Assembly: GCA_937975725.1 (NCBI GenBank)
Contig: CALJUL010000015.1
Coordinates: 1-34,059 of the forward strand
Source of the DNA: an uncultured Pseudoxanthomonas sp.
GTDB taxonomy: Bacteria; Pseudomonadota; Gammaproteobacteria; Xanthomonadales; Xanthomonadaceae
Direction of reading: 5' to 3'
Length of the DNA stretch: 34,059 nt
A program made the translations under genes and the position numbers. Position 1 is the first letter of the stretch; every line of letters begins with the position of its first letter. Positions 1-7,183 of this stretch are shown here, piece by piece. The notes beneath the pieces were generated by a model. The model saw only the letters and a program-made list of their open reading frames with translations, did not search any database and had not been told where the DNA came from.

Positions 1-1724
1 TTGACCAGTTCGCGGTAGGCCAGCAGCTCGTAGGAGTAGACGTCCACCTTCTCCTTCGACTTCTTGCCCTCGCGGATCACGTTGCGGCTGTAGTGGTGCG
101 CGAACGAAGGCTCGATGCCGTTGCTGGCGTTGTTGGCCAGCGACAGGCTGATGGTGCCGGTGGGGGCGATGGAGCTGTGGTGGGTGAAGCGGCTGCCGAT
201 CTCGGCCAGTTCGTCCACCAGGTCCGGGGCCACTTCGGCCACGCGCTGCATGTAGCGGCTGTAGCGGGCGTGCAGGACCTTGCCGGGGATTTCCTGGCCG
301 ACCTTCCAGCCGTCCTTCGCCATTTCCGGGCGCTGGCGCAGCATGGCGGCGGTGACGGTGAACAGCTCGTCCATGATCGGGGCGGCGCCCTTCTCCTTGG
401 CCAGCGCCAGGCCCATCTCCCAGCCGGCCACGGCCATCTCGCGGGCGATGGCCTCGGTGAACTCGCAGGATTCGGGGCTGCCGTACTTGTGCTTGAGCAT
501 GGTCAGCGTGCTGCCCAGGCCCAGGAAGCCCATGCCGTGGCGGCGCTTGCGCAGGATCTCCTGGCGCTGCTGCTCCAGCGGCAGGCCGTTCACTTCGACC
601 ACGTTGTCGAGCATGCGGGTGAACACGCGCACGACTTCCTTGTACTCGTCCCAGTCGAAGCGCGCCTTGTCGGTGAAGGGGTCGCGCACGAAGGTGGTCA
701 GGTTGACCGAGCCCAGCAGGCAGGCGCCGTAGGGTGGCAGCGGCTGCTCGCCGCAGGGGTTGGTGGCGCGGATGGTCTCGCACCACCAGTTGTTGTTCAT
801 CTCGTTGACGCGGTCGATCAGGATGAAGCCCGGCTCGGCGTAGTCGTACGTCGAGACCATGATCATGTCCCACAGGTGGCGGGCGCGGATGTGGCCGTAG
901 ATCTTGCAGGCCACCAGGCCGTCGTCGCGGACGATGTAGTTCTTGTGGGTGGGCCACTCGCGCCAGACCACCTGGGCGGCGTCCTCGACGTCGATGTCGC
1001 CCTTCTCCTTGATGTTCACCGGGAACACCAGCGGCCAGTCGGCGTCGGTGTCGACCGCTTCCATGAAGCCGTCGGTGATCAGCAGCGACAGGTTGAACTG
1101 GCGCAGGCGGCCGTCTTCGCGCTTGGCGCGGATGAAGTCCTTGACGTCCGGGTGGGAGATTTCGAACGTGCCCATCTGCGCGCCGCGGCGGCCGCCGGCG
1201 CTGGAGACGGTGAAGCACATCTTGTCGTAGATATCCATGAAGGACATCGGGCCGGAGGTGTAGGCGCCGGCGCCGGCGACGAAGGCGCCCCTCGGGCGCA
1301 GCGTGCTGAACTCGTAGCCGATGCCGCAGCCGGCCTTCAGGGTCAGGCCGGCTTCGTGGACCTTCTCCAGGATGCCGTCCATCGAATCCTCGATGGTGCC
1401 GGAGACGGTGCAGTTGATCGTGCTGGTGGCCGGCTTGTGCTGCTGGGCGCCGGCGTTGGAGGTGATGCGGCCGGCGGGGATGGCGCCGCGGCGCAGCGCC
1501 CACACGAAGCGCTCGTACCAGTAGGCGCGCTTCTCGGGGGTGGCTTCAGCGTCGGCCAGGGCGCGGGCCACGCGCTGGTAGGTGCCGTCGATGTCGGCGT
1601 CTATCGCCTCGCCCTGCTTGGTCTTCAGCCGGTACTTCTTGTCCCAGATGTCCTGGGACGCCGGCTGCATGGGAATCAGCGCGGGATGTTCCGTCTTGAC
1701 CGCCTCGAGGCGCACCGTGCTCAT
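1..1724 (-). CDS. nrdJ: Adenosylcobalamin-dependent ribonucleoside-diphosphate reductase (class II), C-terminus outside window
   Basis: This enzyme reduces ribonucleotides to deoxyribonucleotides with a thiyl radical generated from adenosylcobalamin, so it is oxygen-independent and needs no NrdB partner. About 574 codons are visible and the 3' end is cut by the window. Visible hallmarks are TINCTVSGTI (first redox cysteine, C105), KAGCGIGYEFS (residues 130-140), GGRRGAQMG (177-185), NPCGEQ with the presumed thiyl-radical cysteine C324, RHGMGFLGLG, and PTGTISLS. The ATG at 1724 is preceded by GGAG about 12 bases upstream and gives a typical N-terminus. No nrdA/nrdB genes lie next to it. Upstream are a sigma70-like promoter and two NrdR-like boxes, so NrdR repression is likely. 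Identification rests on motif recognition and is very secure. Confidence 0.96.
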   Translation of the reverse strand, partial: MSTVRLEAVKTEHPALIPMQPASQDIWDKKYRLKTKQGEAIDADIDGTYQRVARALADAEATPEKRAYWYERFVWALRRGAIPAGRITSNAGAQQHKPATSTINCTVSGTIEDSMDGILEKVHEAGLTLKAGCGIGYEFSTLRPRGAFVAGAGAYTSGPMSFMDIYDKMCFTVSSAGGRRGAQMGTFEISHPDVKDFIRAKREDGRLRQFNLSLLITDGFMEAVDTDADWPLVFPVNIKEKGDIDVEDAAQVVWREWPTHKNYIVRDDGLVACKIYGHIRARHLWDMIMVSTYDYAEPGFILIDRVNEMNNNWWCETIRATNPCGEQPLPPYGACLLGSVNLTTFVRDPFTDKARFDWDEYKEVVRVFTRMLDNVVEVNGLPLEQQRQEILRKRRHGMGFLGLGSTLTMLKHKYGSPESCEFTEAIAREMAVAGWEMGLALAKEKGAAPIMDELFTVTAAMLRQRPEMAKDGWKVGQEIPGKVLHARYSRYMQRVAEVAPDLVDELAEIGSRFTHHSSIAPTGTISLSLANNASNGIEPSFAHHYSRNVIREGKKSKEKVDVYSYELLAYRELV

Positions 1725-1974
1725 GGTTCTGTTGTTCTCCTTAAAAACCGATTCCGTGGGGGACGGGCGGCGGCCCGGCCCCGGTATGTTCTGCCGTCAG
1801 GGCGGTCCGCAGGCGCGGCGACGGGTGGCCGGGCGCGTTGCGCCGGATGCCGGATGGTCCTGGAAAGGCCTTGCGTCTGCCGCTGCCCCGACCCGATGTG
1901 CCACCGTTGCCCTCGCCCTCTCTGCGCCGGTCCCCCCGAAAGGCACCGGATTCCCGTGCAATGCCGTCTCGAAA

Positions 1975-1990
1975 ACACCATTGCTTGGGT
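1975..1990 (-). promoter_or_regulatory. NrdR-like box, distal copy
   Basis: The plus strand reads ACACCATTGCTTGGGT, a weaker match to the NrdR palindrome than its partner at 2006-2021. The start-to-start distance of exactly 31 bp puts both sites on the same face of the helix, which supports a real tandem operator. Taken alone the match would be unconvincing. Confidence 0.55.
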
Positions 1991-2005
1991 CCGCCTCGTG
2001 CTGGA

Positions 2006-2021
2006 CCGCAACATCTTGTGT
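2006..2021 (-). promoter_or_regulatory. NrdR-like box, promoter-proximal copy
   Basis: On the minus strand this reads ACACAAGATGTTGCGG, close to the imperfect palindrome bound by NrdR (ACACtAtATaTaGTGT type). Its partner box lies 31 bp away, three helical turns, which is the classic arrangement of paired NrdR sites upstream of ribonucleotide reductase genes. Its place at the predicted transcription start of nrdJ suits a repressor site. Confidence 0.65.
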
Positions 2022-2036
2022 CCGCACGAAGCCAGC

Positions 2037-2065
2037 AAACTACCCCCGGGGGGGGGTCCTGTCAA
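2037..2065 (-). promoter_or_regulatory. Putative sigma70 promoter of nrdJ
   Basis: On the minus strand a perfect TTGACA (2065-2060) is followed by a spacer of exactly 17 bases and then TAGTTT (2042-2037) as a weak -10. The spacer is nearly all homopolymer: GGA, nine C, five G. Transcription would start near 2030, just before the two NrdR-like boxes. The perfect -35 and ideal spacing support the call; the -10 matches only half of TATAAT. Confidence 0.5.
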
Positions 2066-2148
2066 CCGGATTGACAGCATCCGCGCGGCCATGCCGGCAG
2101 TGCCCGGCCAGGCCCGCGACCGGGTGTCGCAGGCACCCGCGGCGGGCC

Positions 2149-2176
2149 GGACTTCATTGCCGGTTTAGGCGTCAAT
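2149..2176 (+). promoter_or_regulatory. Possible RpoE-type promoter of the protease gene
   Basis: GGACTT (2149-2154) is followed after 17 bases by TCAAT (2172-2176), similar to the GAACTT / TCtrA elements used by the envelope-stress sigma factor, which commonly drives degP/mucD genes. The inverted repeat AATGAG-caga-CTCATT (2174-2189) overlaps the -10 side. Matches are partial, so this is a suggestion only. Confidence 0.3.
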
Positions 2177-2253
2177 GAGCAGACTCATTCAGCTTCGCCG
2201 GGCGCGGCCCGGCCTCTCCCTTCCCGACACTCGACGACACCCGCCGACCTGCC

Positions 2254-3723
2254 ATGAAGAACACGCTGCGCCCCTTCCCCACCCTGCTGGCCCTGACCGC
2301 GGCGGCCGCCTTCGGCGGCTTCGCCGCCAGCGGCCTGAACGACCTGCTGCAGAAACCCGCCCAGGCCACGCCGGCCGCGGCCGTCCCGGTCGCCGCGGCC
2401 CTGCCCGCGGCGGTGGACGGCCAGGCGCTGCCCTCGCTGGCGCCCATGCTCAAGCGCGCCACCCCGGCGGTGGTCAGCGTGTACAGCCGGCAGACGGTGC
2501 GCGTGGCCAGCCCGCTGGGACCGTTCGCCGACGATCCGTTCTTCCGCCGCTTCTTCGGCATCCCCGACATGCCGCGCGAGCGGGTGGAACGCGCGCTGGG
2601 CTCGGGCGTGATCGTCGATGCGGCCAACGGCTACGTGCTGACCAACCACCACGTGGTGGAGAACGCCGACGGCGTGTCGGTCACCCTCAACGACGGCCGC
2701 ACGGTGGAGGCCGAGTTCATCGGCTCGGACCCGGACACCGACGTGGCGCTGATCCGCATCCCGGCGCGCGACCTGACCGCGATCCCGATGGCCGACAGCG
2801 ACCGCCTGCAGGTGGGCGACTTCGTGGTGGCGATGGGCAACCCCTACGGGCTGGGGCAGACGGTGACCTCGGGCATCGTCTCGGCGGTGGGCCGCAGCGG
2901 CATCCCGGTGGCCGGCTACCAGAACTTCATCCAGACCGACGCCTCGATCAACCCGGGCAACTCGGGCGGCGCGCTGGTGGACCTGCAGGGACGGCTGGTG
3001 GGCATCAACACCGCCAGCTTCAATCCGCGCGGCAGCATGGCCGGCAACATCGGCCTGGGCTTCGCCATCCCGATCAACCTGGCGCGCGGGATCATGGACC
3101 AGTTGATCGCCAACGGCGGCGTGGTGCGCCGGGGCACGTTCGGGGTGGAGTCGCAGGACGTGGACGAGCGCATGGCGCGCGGCCTGGGCCTGGAAGCGCC
3201 GCGCGGCGCGGTGATCACCCGCGTGTACCCGGGCTCGGCCGCCGCCGCGGCCGGCTTGCAGGCCGGCGACGTGGTGCTGGCGGCCAACGGCCAGCGCGTG
3301 GACAACCGCGCCGCCCTGCACAACTTCGAGGGCCTGCAACCGCTGGGCGCGCGCGTGGCGCTGGACGTGCGCCGCGACGGCAAGCCGCTGCAACTGACCG
3401 CGACGCTGAAGGAAGGCGTGCGCACGCTGGACGGCGCCGCGATCGACCCGCGCCTGGCCGGCGCCACCCTCAAGGAACTGGACGAATCGGCGCGCCAGCA
3501 ACTGCGCGCGATGGGCGCCGCCGGCGGCGTCCAGGCCAGCAACGTGGCGCGCAACAGCCGCGCCTGGAACAGCGGCCTGCGCCCGGGCGACATCATCGTC
3601 GGCGCCAGCAGCGGCGAGTTCGGCGATCTGGCCAGCTTCCGCGCCAGCTTCGAGCGCAAGCCCGAGCAACTGGTGCTGGGCATCCGCCGCGGCAATGGCG
3701 GCGGGCGGCTGTTGATGCAGTGA
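2254..3723 (+). CDS. degQ: DegP/DegQ-type periplasmic serine endoprotease with two PDZ domains
   Basis: This is a periplasmic quality-control protease (Do/HtrA family, Xanthomonad MucD-like) that degrades or refolds misfolded envelope proteins. The 489 residues begin with a signal-anchor or signal peptide (about 1-38). The trypsin-like domain has the full triad: H133 in TNHHVV, D163 in DTDVAL and S237 in NPGNSGGA. PDZ1 covers about 285-375 and PDZ2 about 395-487. The linker after the signal is Ala/Pro-rich, and LoopA contains PFFRRFFG, common in DegP proteins. The ATG at 2254 starts directly at the signal peptide; no strong ribosome site is seen. It is a single gene, not next to rpoE/rseA here. 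DegP, DegQ and MucD cannot be separated from sequence alone, so the symbol is tentative. Confidence 0.93.
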   Translation: MKNTLRPFPTLLALTAAAAFGGFAASGLNDLLQKPAQATPAAAVPVAAALPAAVDGQALPSLAPMLKRATPAVVSVYSRQTVRVASPLGPFADDPFFRRFFGIPDMPRERVERALGSGVIVDAANGYVLTNHHVVENADGVSVTLNDGRTVEAEFIGSDPDTDVALIRIPARDLTAIPMADSDRLQVGDFVVAMGNPYGLGQTVTSGIVSAVGRSGIPVAGYQNFIQTDASINPGNSGGALVDLQGRLVGINTASFNPRGSMAGNIGLGFAIPINLARGIMDQLIANGGVVRRGTFGVESQDVDERMARGLGLEAPRGAVITRVYPGSAAAAAGLQAGDVVLAANGQRVDNRAALHNFEGLQPLGARVALDVRRDGKPLQLTATLKEGVRTLDGAAIDPRLAGATLKELDESARQQLRAMGAAGGVQASNVARNSRAWNSGLRPGDIIVGASSGEFGDLASFRASFERKPEQLVLGIRRGNGGGRLLMQ

Positions 3724-3729
3724 TGGTAT

Positions 3730-3826
3730 GGAACGGGAAAGGGGGAATGAAGGCATCCTGCTGCGGCATGTCCACGGACCTGCGAATCGAGTGACGTGCC
3801 CATTCCCTGGTCCCGCTTCCCGTTCC
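3730..3826. repeat. Long-range inverted repeat of GGGAAC-type low-complexity sequence
   Basis: GGAACGGGAA (3730-3739) is perfectly complementary to TTCCCGTTCC (3817-3826), with 77 bases between. The right arm sits in a string of TTCCC units (3802-3828). Similar GGGGAACGG units recur at 22808-22834. This low-complexity family is common between genes in Xanthomonads. It could act as a loose terminator for the protease gene, but no T-tract follows. Confidence 0.5.
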
Positions 3827-3890
3827 CCCTAACAGCCCCTTCATCCACCTGCGCTAGAGTGCGTCCATCCCCCGCCTGCTGGAGACGACG

Positions 3891-4259
3891 ATGAGCAATC
3901 CCAACGCCACCGATGCCGTGAAGGCCAACCTGGGCGAAGCCGGTTCGCACCTGAAGTCCGCCGCCTCGGCCGCCGGCGAGGCGATCAAGGGCGCCGCCAG
4001 CGCGGCCGGCGACGAACTGCGGCTGGGCAAGGCCAACGTGAAGTCGGAACTGGCCGACAGCGCACTGTCCGGCATCGCCGCCGCCGAGTCCGGCGGGGCC
4101 GCCGCGCGCGAGCAGATGGACGCGCTGATGGACAAGGGCCGCGACCTGATCGACAGCGCCGCCGAGCTGATCCGCGAACGCCCGCTGGCGTCCTTCGGCG
4201 TGGCCTTCGCCGCCGGCTGGATCATCGCCAAGCTGGCCCGCAGCGGCGGCGACAAGTAA
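3891..4259 (+). CDS. DUF883 (ElaB/YqjD-like) C-tail membrane protein
   Basis: The 122 residues are mostly Ala-rich amphipathic helix (about 1-95) followed by one C-terminal membrane segment, PLASFGVAFAAGWIIAKLA (about 98-116), and a short basic tail. This is the hallmark of the DUF883/ElaB/YqjD family; E. coli YqjD and ElaB anchor to the inner membrane by the C-tail and bind ribosomes in stationary phase. The ATG at 3891 follows GGAGACG at a good distance, and a TAGAGT -10-like hexamer lies at 3855-3860. It is first of a tight three-gene set with YqjE-like and YqjK-like genes, the same order as E. coli yqjD-yqjE-yqjK. The family call is firm; a ribosome-hibernation role here is inferred. Confidence 0.85.
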   Translation: MSNPNATDAVKANLGEAGSHLKSAASAAGEAIKGAASAAGDELRLGKANVKSELADSALSGIAAAESGGAAAREQMDALMDKGRDLIDSAAELIRERPLASFGVAFAAGWIIAKLARSGGDK

Positions 4260-4268
4260 TCCCCTGGC

Positions 4269-4763
4269 GTGAGCGAGACGCCCCGCGAAGCGCCCGGAGC
4301 GGCGCCGTCCGACGACGACGCACCGCCGCCCGGCCTGCAGGAAAGCCTCCGCCAGGTCGGCGACGCCGGCAAGGCGGCGCTGGGCTCGGCGCGCGATGGC
4401 GGCCGTGCCCTGCGCACCCTGCTCTCGGCCGATCTGGCGCTGGCGCGCAGCGCCTTCGGCCGCGCACTGGCGTGGGCGGGCGTGGCCATCGTGTTCGGCG
4501 CCTCGGCCTGGCTGCTGGTGGCCGGCGCGCTGATCGCGCTGATGCAGCGCTTCGGCTTCTCGTGGCTGCAATCGCTGTCGCTGGCGGCGGTGGTGAGCCT
4601 GGCGGCGACCGGGCTGGCGGCCTGGCAGGTCACCCGCTACTTCGACTGCATGGGCCTGCACGCCACCCGCCGGCAGTTGTCGCGACTGGGCTTCTTCGAC
4701 GAACCGTCCGGCGACGGGCACGACGATGACGACGACGCACCCGACGGAGGCGCGCCGCGATGA
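4269..4763 (+). CDS. Phage holin family / YqjE-like membrane protein
   Basis: The 164-residue protein has an Ala/Pro/Asp-rich cytoplasmic N-terminus (1-30), an amphipathic stretch, and a two-helix hairpin of membrane segments (about 66-92 and 98-122). It ends with an acidic tail rich in DDDDD. This matches the YqjE/Phage_holin_3_6 family, which, despite its name, is chromosomal and not lytic. Translation probably starts at GTG 4269, nine bases after the upstream stop; no closer ATG exists. The stop overlaps the next start as ATGA, so the three genes are translationally coupled. Its function is unknown; the position next to a YqjD-like protein suggests envelope or stationary-phase stress. Confidence 0.8.
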   Translation: MSETPREAPGAAPSDDDAPPPGLQESLRQVGDAGKAALGSARDGGRALRTLLSADLALARSAFGRALAWAGVAIVFGASAWLLVAGALIALMQRFGFSWLQSLSLAAVVSLAATGLAAWQVTRYFDCMGLHATRRQLSRLGFFDEPSGDGHDDDDDAPDGGAPR

Positions 4764-5197
4764 ACTTCCGCGAACTCCAGCGTCGTGTGGACCGCGCCGA
4801 GCGACGCGTGGACCAGCGCCTGAGCCTGGCGGAATCGCAGTGGGGCACGCTGAAGCAGGCATGGCGCGAAGGCTGGACGCCGGGCCGCATCGTCATCGCC
4901 GGCGTGGTCAGCGGCTTCCTGGTCGGGCGCGCCGAACCCCTGCGCGCACTGACCGGCGCGCGCTGGATGCAGATGTTCAGCGCAGTCTCCAGCCTGCTGG
5001 CCACCGCGCAGGCGGCGACCGCCGCCGAACAGGCCGGGCAAGCCGCCGATACCGCGCAGGACGTGCAGGCCCAGGCCGGCGCCGCGGCGACCGACACGGC
5101 GGAGGAGCCGGTACTGGACCAGGCATTCGACGAAGACACCGTGGTCGTCACCGCCCCCCGCCCGGCCGAAGCGGCCACCGAGTTGTCCGAACGCTGA
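4760..5197 (+). CDS. Small YqjK-position membrane-associated hypothetical protein
   Basis: The product is 145 residues. A highly charged N-terminal helix (RRVDRAERRVDQR) leads into one short hydrophobic stretch, GRIVIAGVVSGFLVG (about 42-57), then an Ala/Gln-rich helical region and an acidic C-terminus. The start ATG overlaps the preceding stop by four bases. I do not recognise a defined domain; in gene order it takes the place of yqjK behind yqjD and yqjE. It may pair with the two upstream membrane proteins. Coding status is well supported by coupling and GC-rich third positions. Confidence 0.7.
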   Translation: MNFRELQRRVDRAERRVDQRLSLAESQWGTLKQAWREGWTPGRIVIAGVVSGFLVGRAEPLRALTGARWMQMFSAVSSLLATAQAATAAEQAGQAADTAQDVQAQAGAAATDTAEEPVLDQAFDEDTVVVTAPRPAEAATELSER

Positions 5198-6012
5198 GCA
5201 CGGCGCGCCGAACACTGATCGTCAAGCACAGAGCGTCCATCGTCCCGCTTGCGTGAGCGGTTTTGCCGCTGTTGCGGCTGAGAGCTTCTGGTTTCCGGCT
5301 GGACTTTGGCCGGAATTGCCGCTGTGGCTTTCCGGTTTTCGCGGCGGCGATTGTTGCCGTGGTGATGATTGCGACAGTGGCAGCGACGCCTTCTTACTTC
5401 TTACCTTCTCACCTCTTACTGCTTCGATTGAGACAGAGAGCGAGGCCGGGACCATTGCTCAAGTTGAGATTGAAGCCGAAGTCCCGACGGCGACTACAAC
5501 TTCAACCCCGCCATGATGCGGCGCCATCGTCGACCACCACCCGCAACACGGCGAAGAACCGTGCAAGCCCTGACGAACGTTCACGTCCGCGCATCGCGCC
5601 AGCCGCATTCTCTTGGGCAAGCGCCAGGACGCGTATACCGACTGTAACAACCCGGCAACGCACTGCTCCGCCATCCATGCCACCCAGGCGACATCGCCAG
5701 CCGATGCCGTCACGGGTACGCCTCGTCCTCCGAGCGTCCGCCCGATCACACCTCGCCCTTGCGAACAAGAACGACGACACCTAGAACCATCGCCCCCTGC
5801 GCAGGCGTGAACCCCGCGACTTCCTCCCCGGCAACCTGCGGAAAAGGAACGAACGCAAAGGCACCGCCTCCCATCCACGCAGCGATGGCGGCAGCGCCAC
5901 ACGAAACCGCCCGCACCAGCCATCCCAGCCCGATGCACCTGCCCGGCTCACGCCGCGCCCACGAGGCGTCGCACCATAATCGCCTCCTCCCCGTGCCGCA
6001 GACCGCCCGTCC
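5198..6012. other. 815-bp intergenic region of low-complexity DNA, no gene recognised
   Basis: No open frame here looks like a protein; those that exist give low-complexity Arg/Thr/Pro strings. The sequence is rich in TTGCCG/GCGGTTTT blocks (5255-5375), then a CTTACTTCTTACC pyrimidine tract (5393-5425), and then ordinary GC-rich spacer. Similar pyrimidine tracts are widespread intergenic repeats in Xanthomonads. CATAAT at 5975-5980, about 32 bases before the AI-2E permease start, could be its -10 element, though no -35 is visible. Confidence 0.6.
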
Positions 6013-7137
6013 ATGAGCCCCCCAGCCCCAGACGAAACACCGCTTCCCGCCGCCCCGGCTTCGCCGGCGCCCGCGCTGCCGCCCCCGCCTTCCCCGCGCC
6101 CGCGCGCCTCGGCGCCGCTGCTGGTGCTGGCGACGCTGGCGGTGGGCTATACGCTGTGGGCCGCGCAGGAGGTGCTGCTGCCGGTGCTGCTGGCGATGTT
6201 CTTCGCGCTGGTGGGCAACCCCATCATCCGCCTGCTGCGGCGGCTGCACGTGCCGCGCTTCGTCGCCGCACTGGCGGTGCTGCTGGGCGGCATGACCGCT
6301 GCCGGCCTGCTCGCGCACAAGATGCTGCCCTCGGCGATGGAATGGGCGCAGCAGGCGCCGCGCGAGATGCGCCAGCTCGCGCCCAAGCTGCGCGAGCTGA
6401 CCAAGCCGGTGCAGGACGCCAACCGCGCCGCGGAAAGCTTCGCGCGCGCCGCCGGCGGCCAGACCGGCCGCGCGCCGGAGGTGGTGCACACCGCGCCGCA
6501 GGACGACCCCTACCGCAAGCTGCTGGCCACGCCGCGGCTGCTGGCCTCGCTGCTGGCGGTGGTGCTGCTGACGTTCTTCTTCATGGTCTACGGCGAGAAC
6601 CTGCAACGCAACGCGATCGCGCTGCTGCCCGGGCGCCAGCAGAAGAAGTTCACCGTGGACATCCTGCACTCCATCGAGCGCGAGGTGTCGCGCTACGTGC
6701 TGACCATCAGCCTGATCAACACGGTGGTGGGGCTGGTGTTCGCCGGCGCGCTGTACCTGCTGGGCCTGTCGCTGGCCGAGGCGCTGCTGTGGGGCACGAT
6801 GGCGGCGCTGCTGAACTTCGCGCCCTACGTGGGCCCGCTGATCGGGATGGTGGCGATGCTGCTGGTGGGCTTCATCACCTTCAAGGAGCCGTTGCAGTCG
6901 CTGTTGCCGGCGGCGGCCTACCTGGTGCTGCACACGATCGAGGGGCAGGTGGTCACGCCGATCGTGCTGGGCCGGCGGATGGCGCTGTCGCCGCTGGTGC
7001 TGATCCTGGCGCTGATGCTGTTCGGATGGCTGTGGGGCATCGTGGGGCTGCTGCTGGCGGTGCCGCTGCTGGTGTGCGTGAAGCTGGTACTGGCGCGGGT
7101 GGAGGGGATGGAGGGATGGGCGCGGTTGTTGGAGTAG
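6013..7137 (+). CDS. AI-2E family transporter (PerM/YhhT-like permease)
   Basis: This is an inner-membrane protein of the AI-2E exporter superfamily (PF01594). Despite the name, members export varied small molecules or act in Na+/H+ exchange, so the substrate is unknown. The 374 residues start with a Pro/Ala-rich leader (1-35) and a first pair of membrane segments (about 38-90). A soluble central part (110-165) is followed by the conserved C-terminal bundle, with FAPYVGPLIGM and EGQVVTPIVLGRRMALSPLVL as family signatures. The length is normal. The ATG at 6013 has no clear ribosome site. It is followed 46 bp later by the HAD phosphatase gene on the same strand. Confidence 0.9.
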   Translation: MSPPAPDETPLPAAPASPAPALPPPPSPRPRASAPLLVLATLAVGYTLWAAQEVLLPVLLAMFFALVGNPIIRLLRRLHVPRFVAALAVLLGGMTAAGLLAHKMLPSAMEWAQQAPREMRQLAPKLRELTKPVQDANRAAESFARAAGGQTGRAPEVVHTAPQDDPYRKLLATPRLLASLLAVVLLTFFFMVYGENLQRNAIALLPGRQQKKFTVDILHSIEREVSRYVLTISLINTVVGLVFAGALYLLGLSLAEALLWGTMAALLNFAPYVGPLIGMVAMLLVGFITFKEPLQSLLPAAAYLVLHTIEGQVVTPIVLGRRMALSPLVLILALMLFGWLWGIVGLLLAVPLLVCVKLVLARVEGMEGWARLLE

Positions 7138-7183
7138 CCCCCGGCCCCAAGCCCCCCATCCCCGCTGCGGTAAACTCCTGCCG

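Larger units (their letters stand above)
1725..2253. other. Divergent intergenic region between nrdJ and the DegP-like protease gene
   Basis: This 529-bp stretch holds no convincing gene; the reading frames that cross it are products of high GC. It contains the nrdJ leader (about 1725-2030 on the minus strand), the nrdJ promoter, two NrdR-like boxes, and on the plus side a possible extracytoplasmic-stress promoter plus a 6-bp inverted repeat upstream of the protease. The nrdJ leader is unusually long, about 300 nt, and could fold. Blocks at 1944-1955, 1901-1911 and 1849-1863 loosely resemble parts of cobalamin riboswitches but do not assemble into the consensus. Confidence 0.7.

Noticed and set aside
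1849..1955. Cobalamin riboswitch in the nrdJ leader
   Set aside because: Only scattered similarity (GGGAATCCGGTG, GGCAACGGTGG, CCAGGACC) is present. The canonical B12 box and the GC-CCGC-ACTGT core are not met, and CCGGT/ACCGG forms a simple hairpin instead. Kept only as a leader-RNA question.
93..2168. Plus-strand frame opposite nrdJ
   Set aside because: The minus strand encodes an unmistakable class II ribonucleotide reductase; the plus frame is its shadow, rich in Gly, Ala, Val and His.
2916..4862. Minus-strand frame of about 650 codons opposite the protease and YqjD/E genes
   Set aside because: It is antisense to three clear genes, of biased composition, with no recognisable domain.
5253..5784. 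Possible small proteins in the 5.2-6.0 kb gap
   Set aside because: The frames give low-complexity Arg/Thr/Pro sequence, have no ribosome site and cover repeat tracts.
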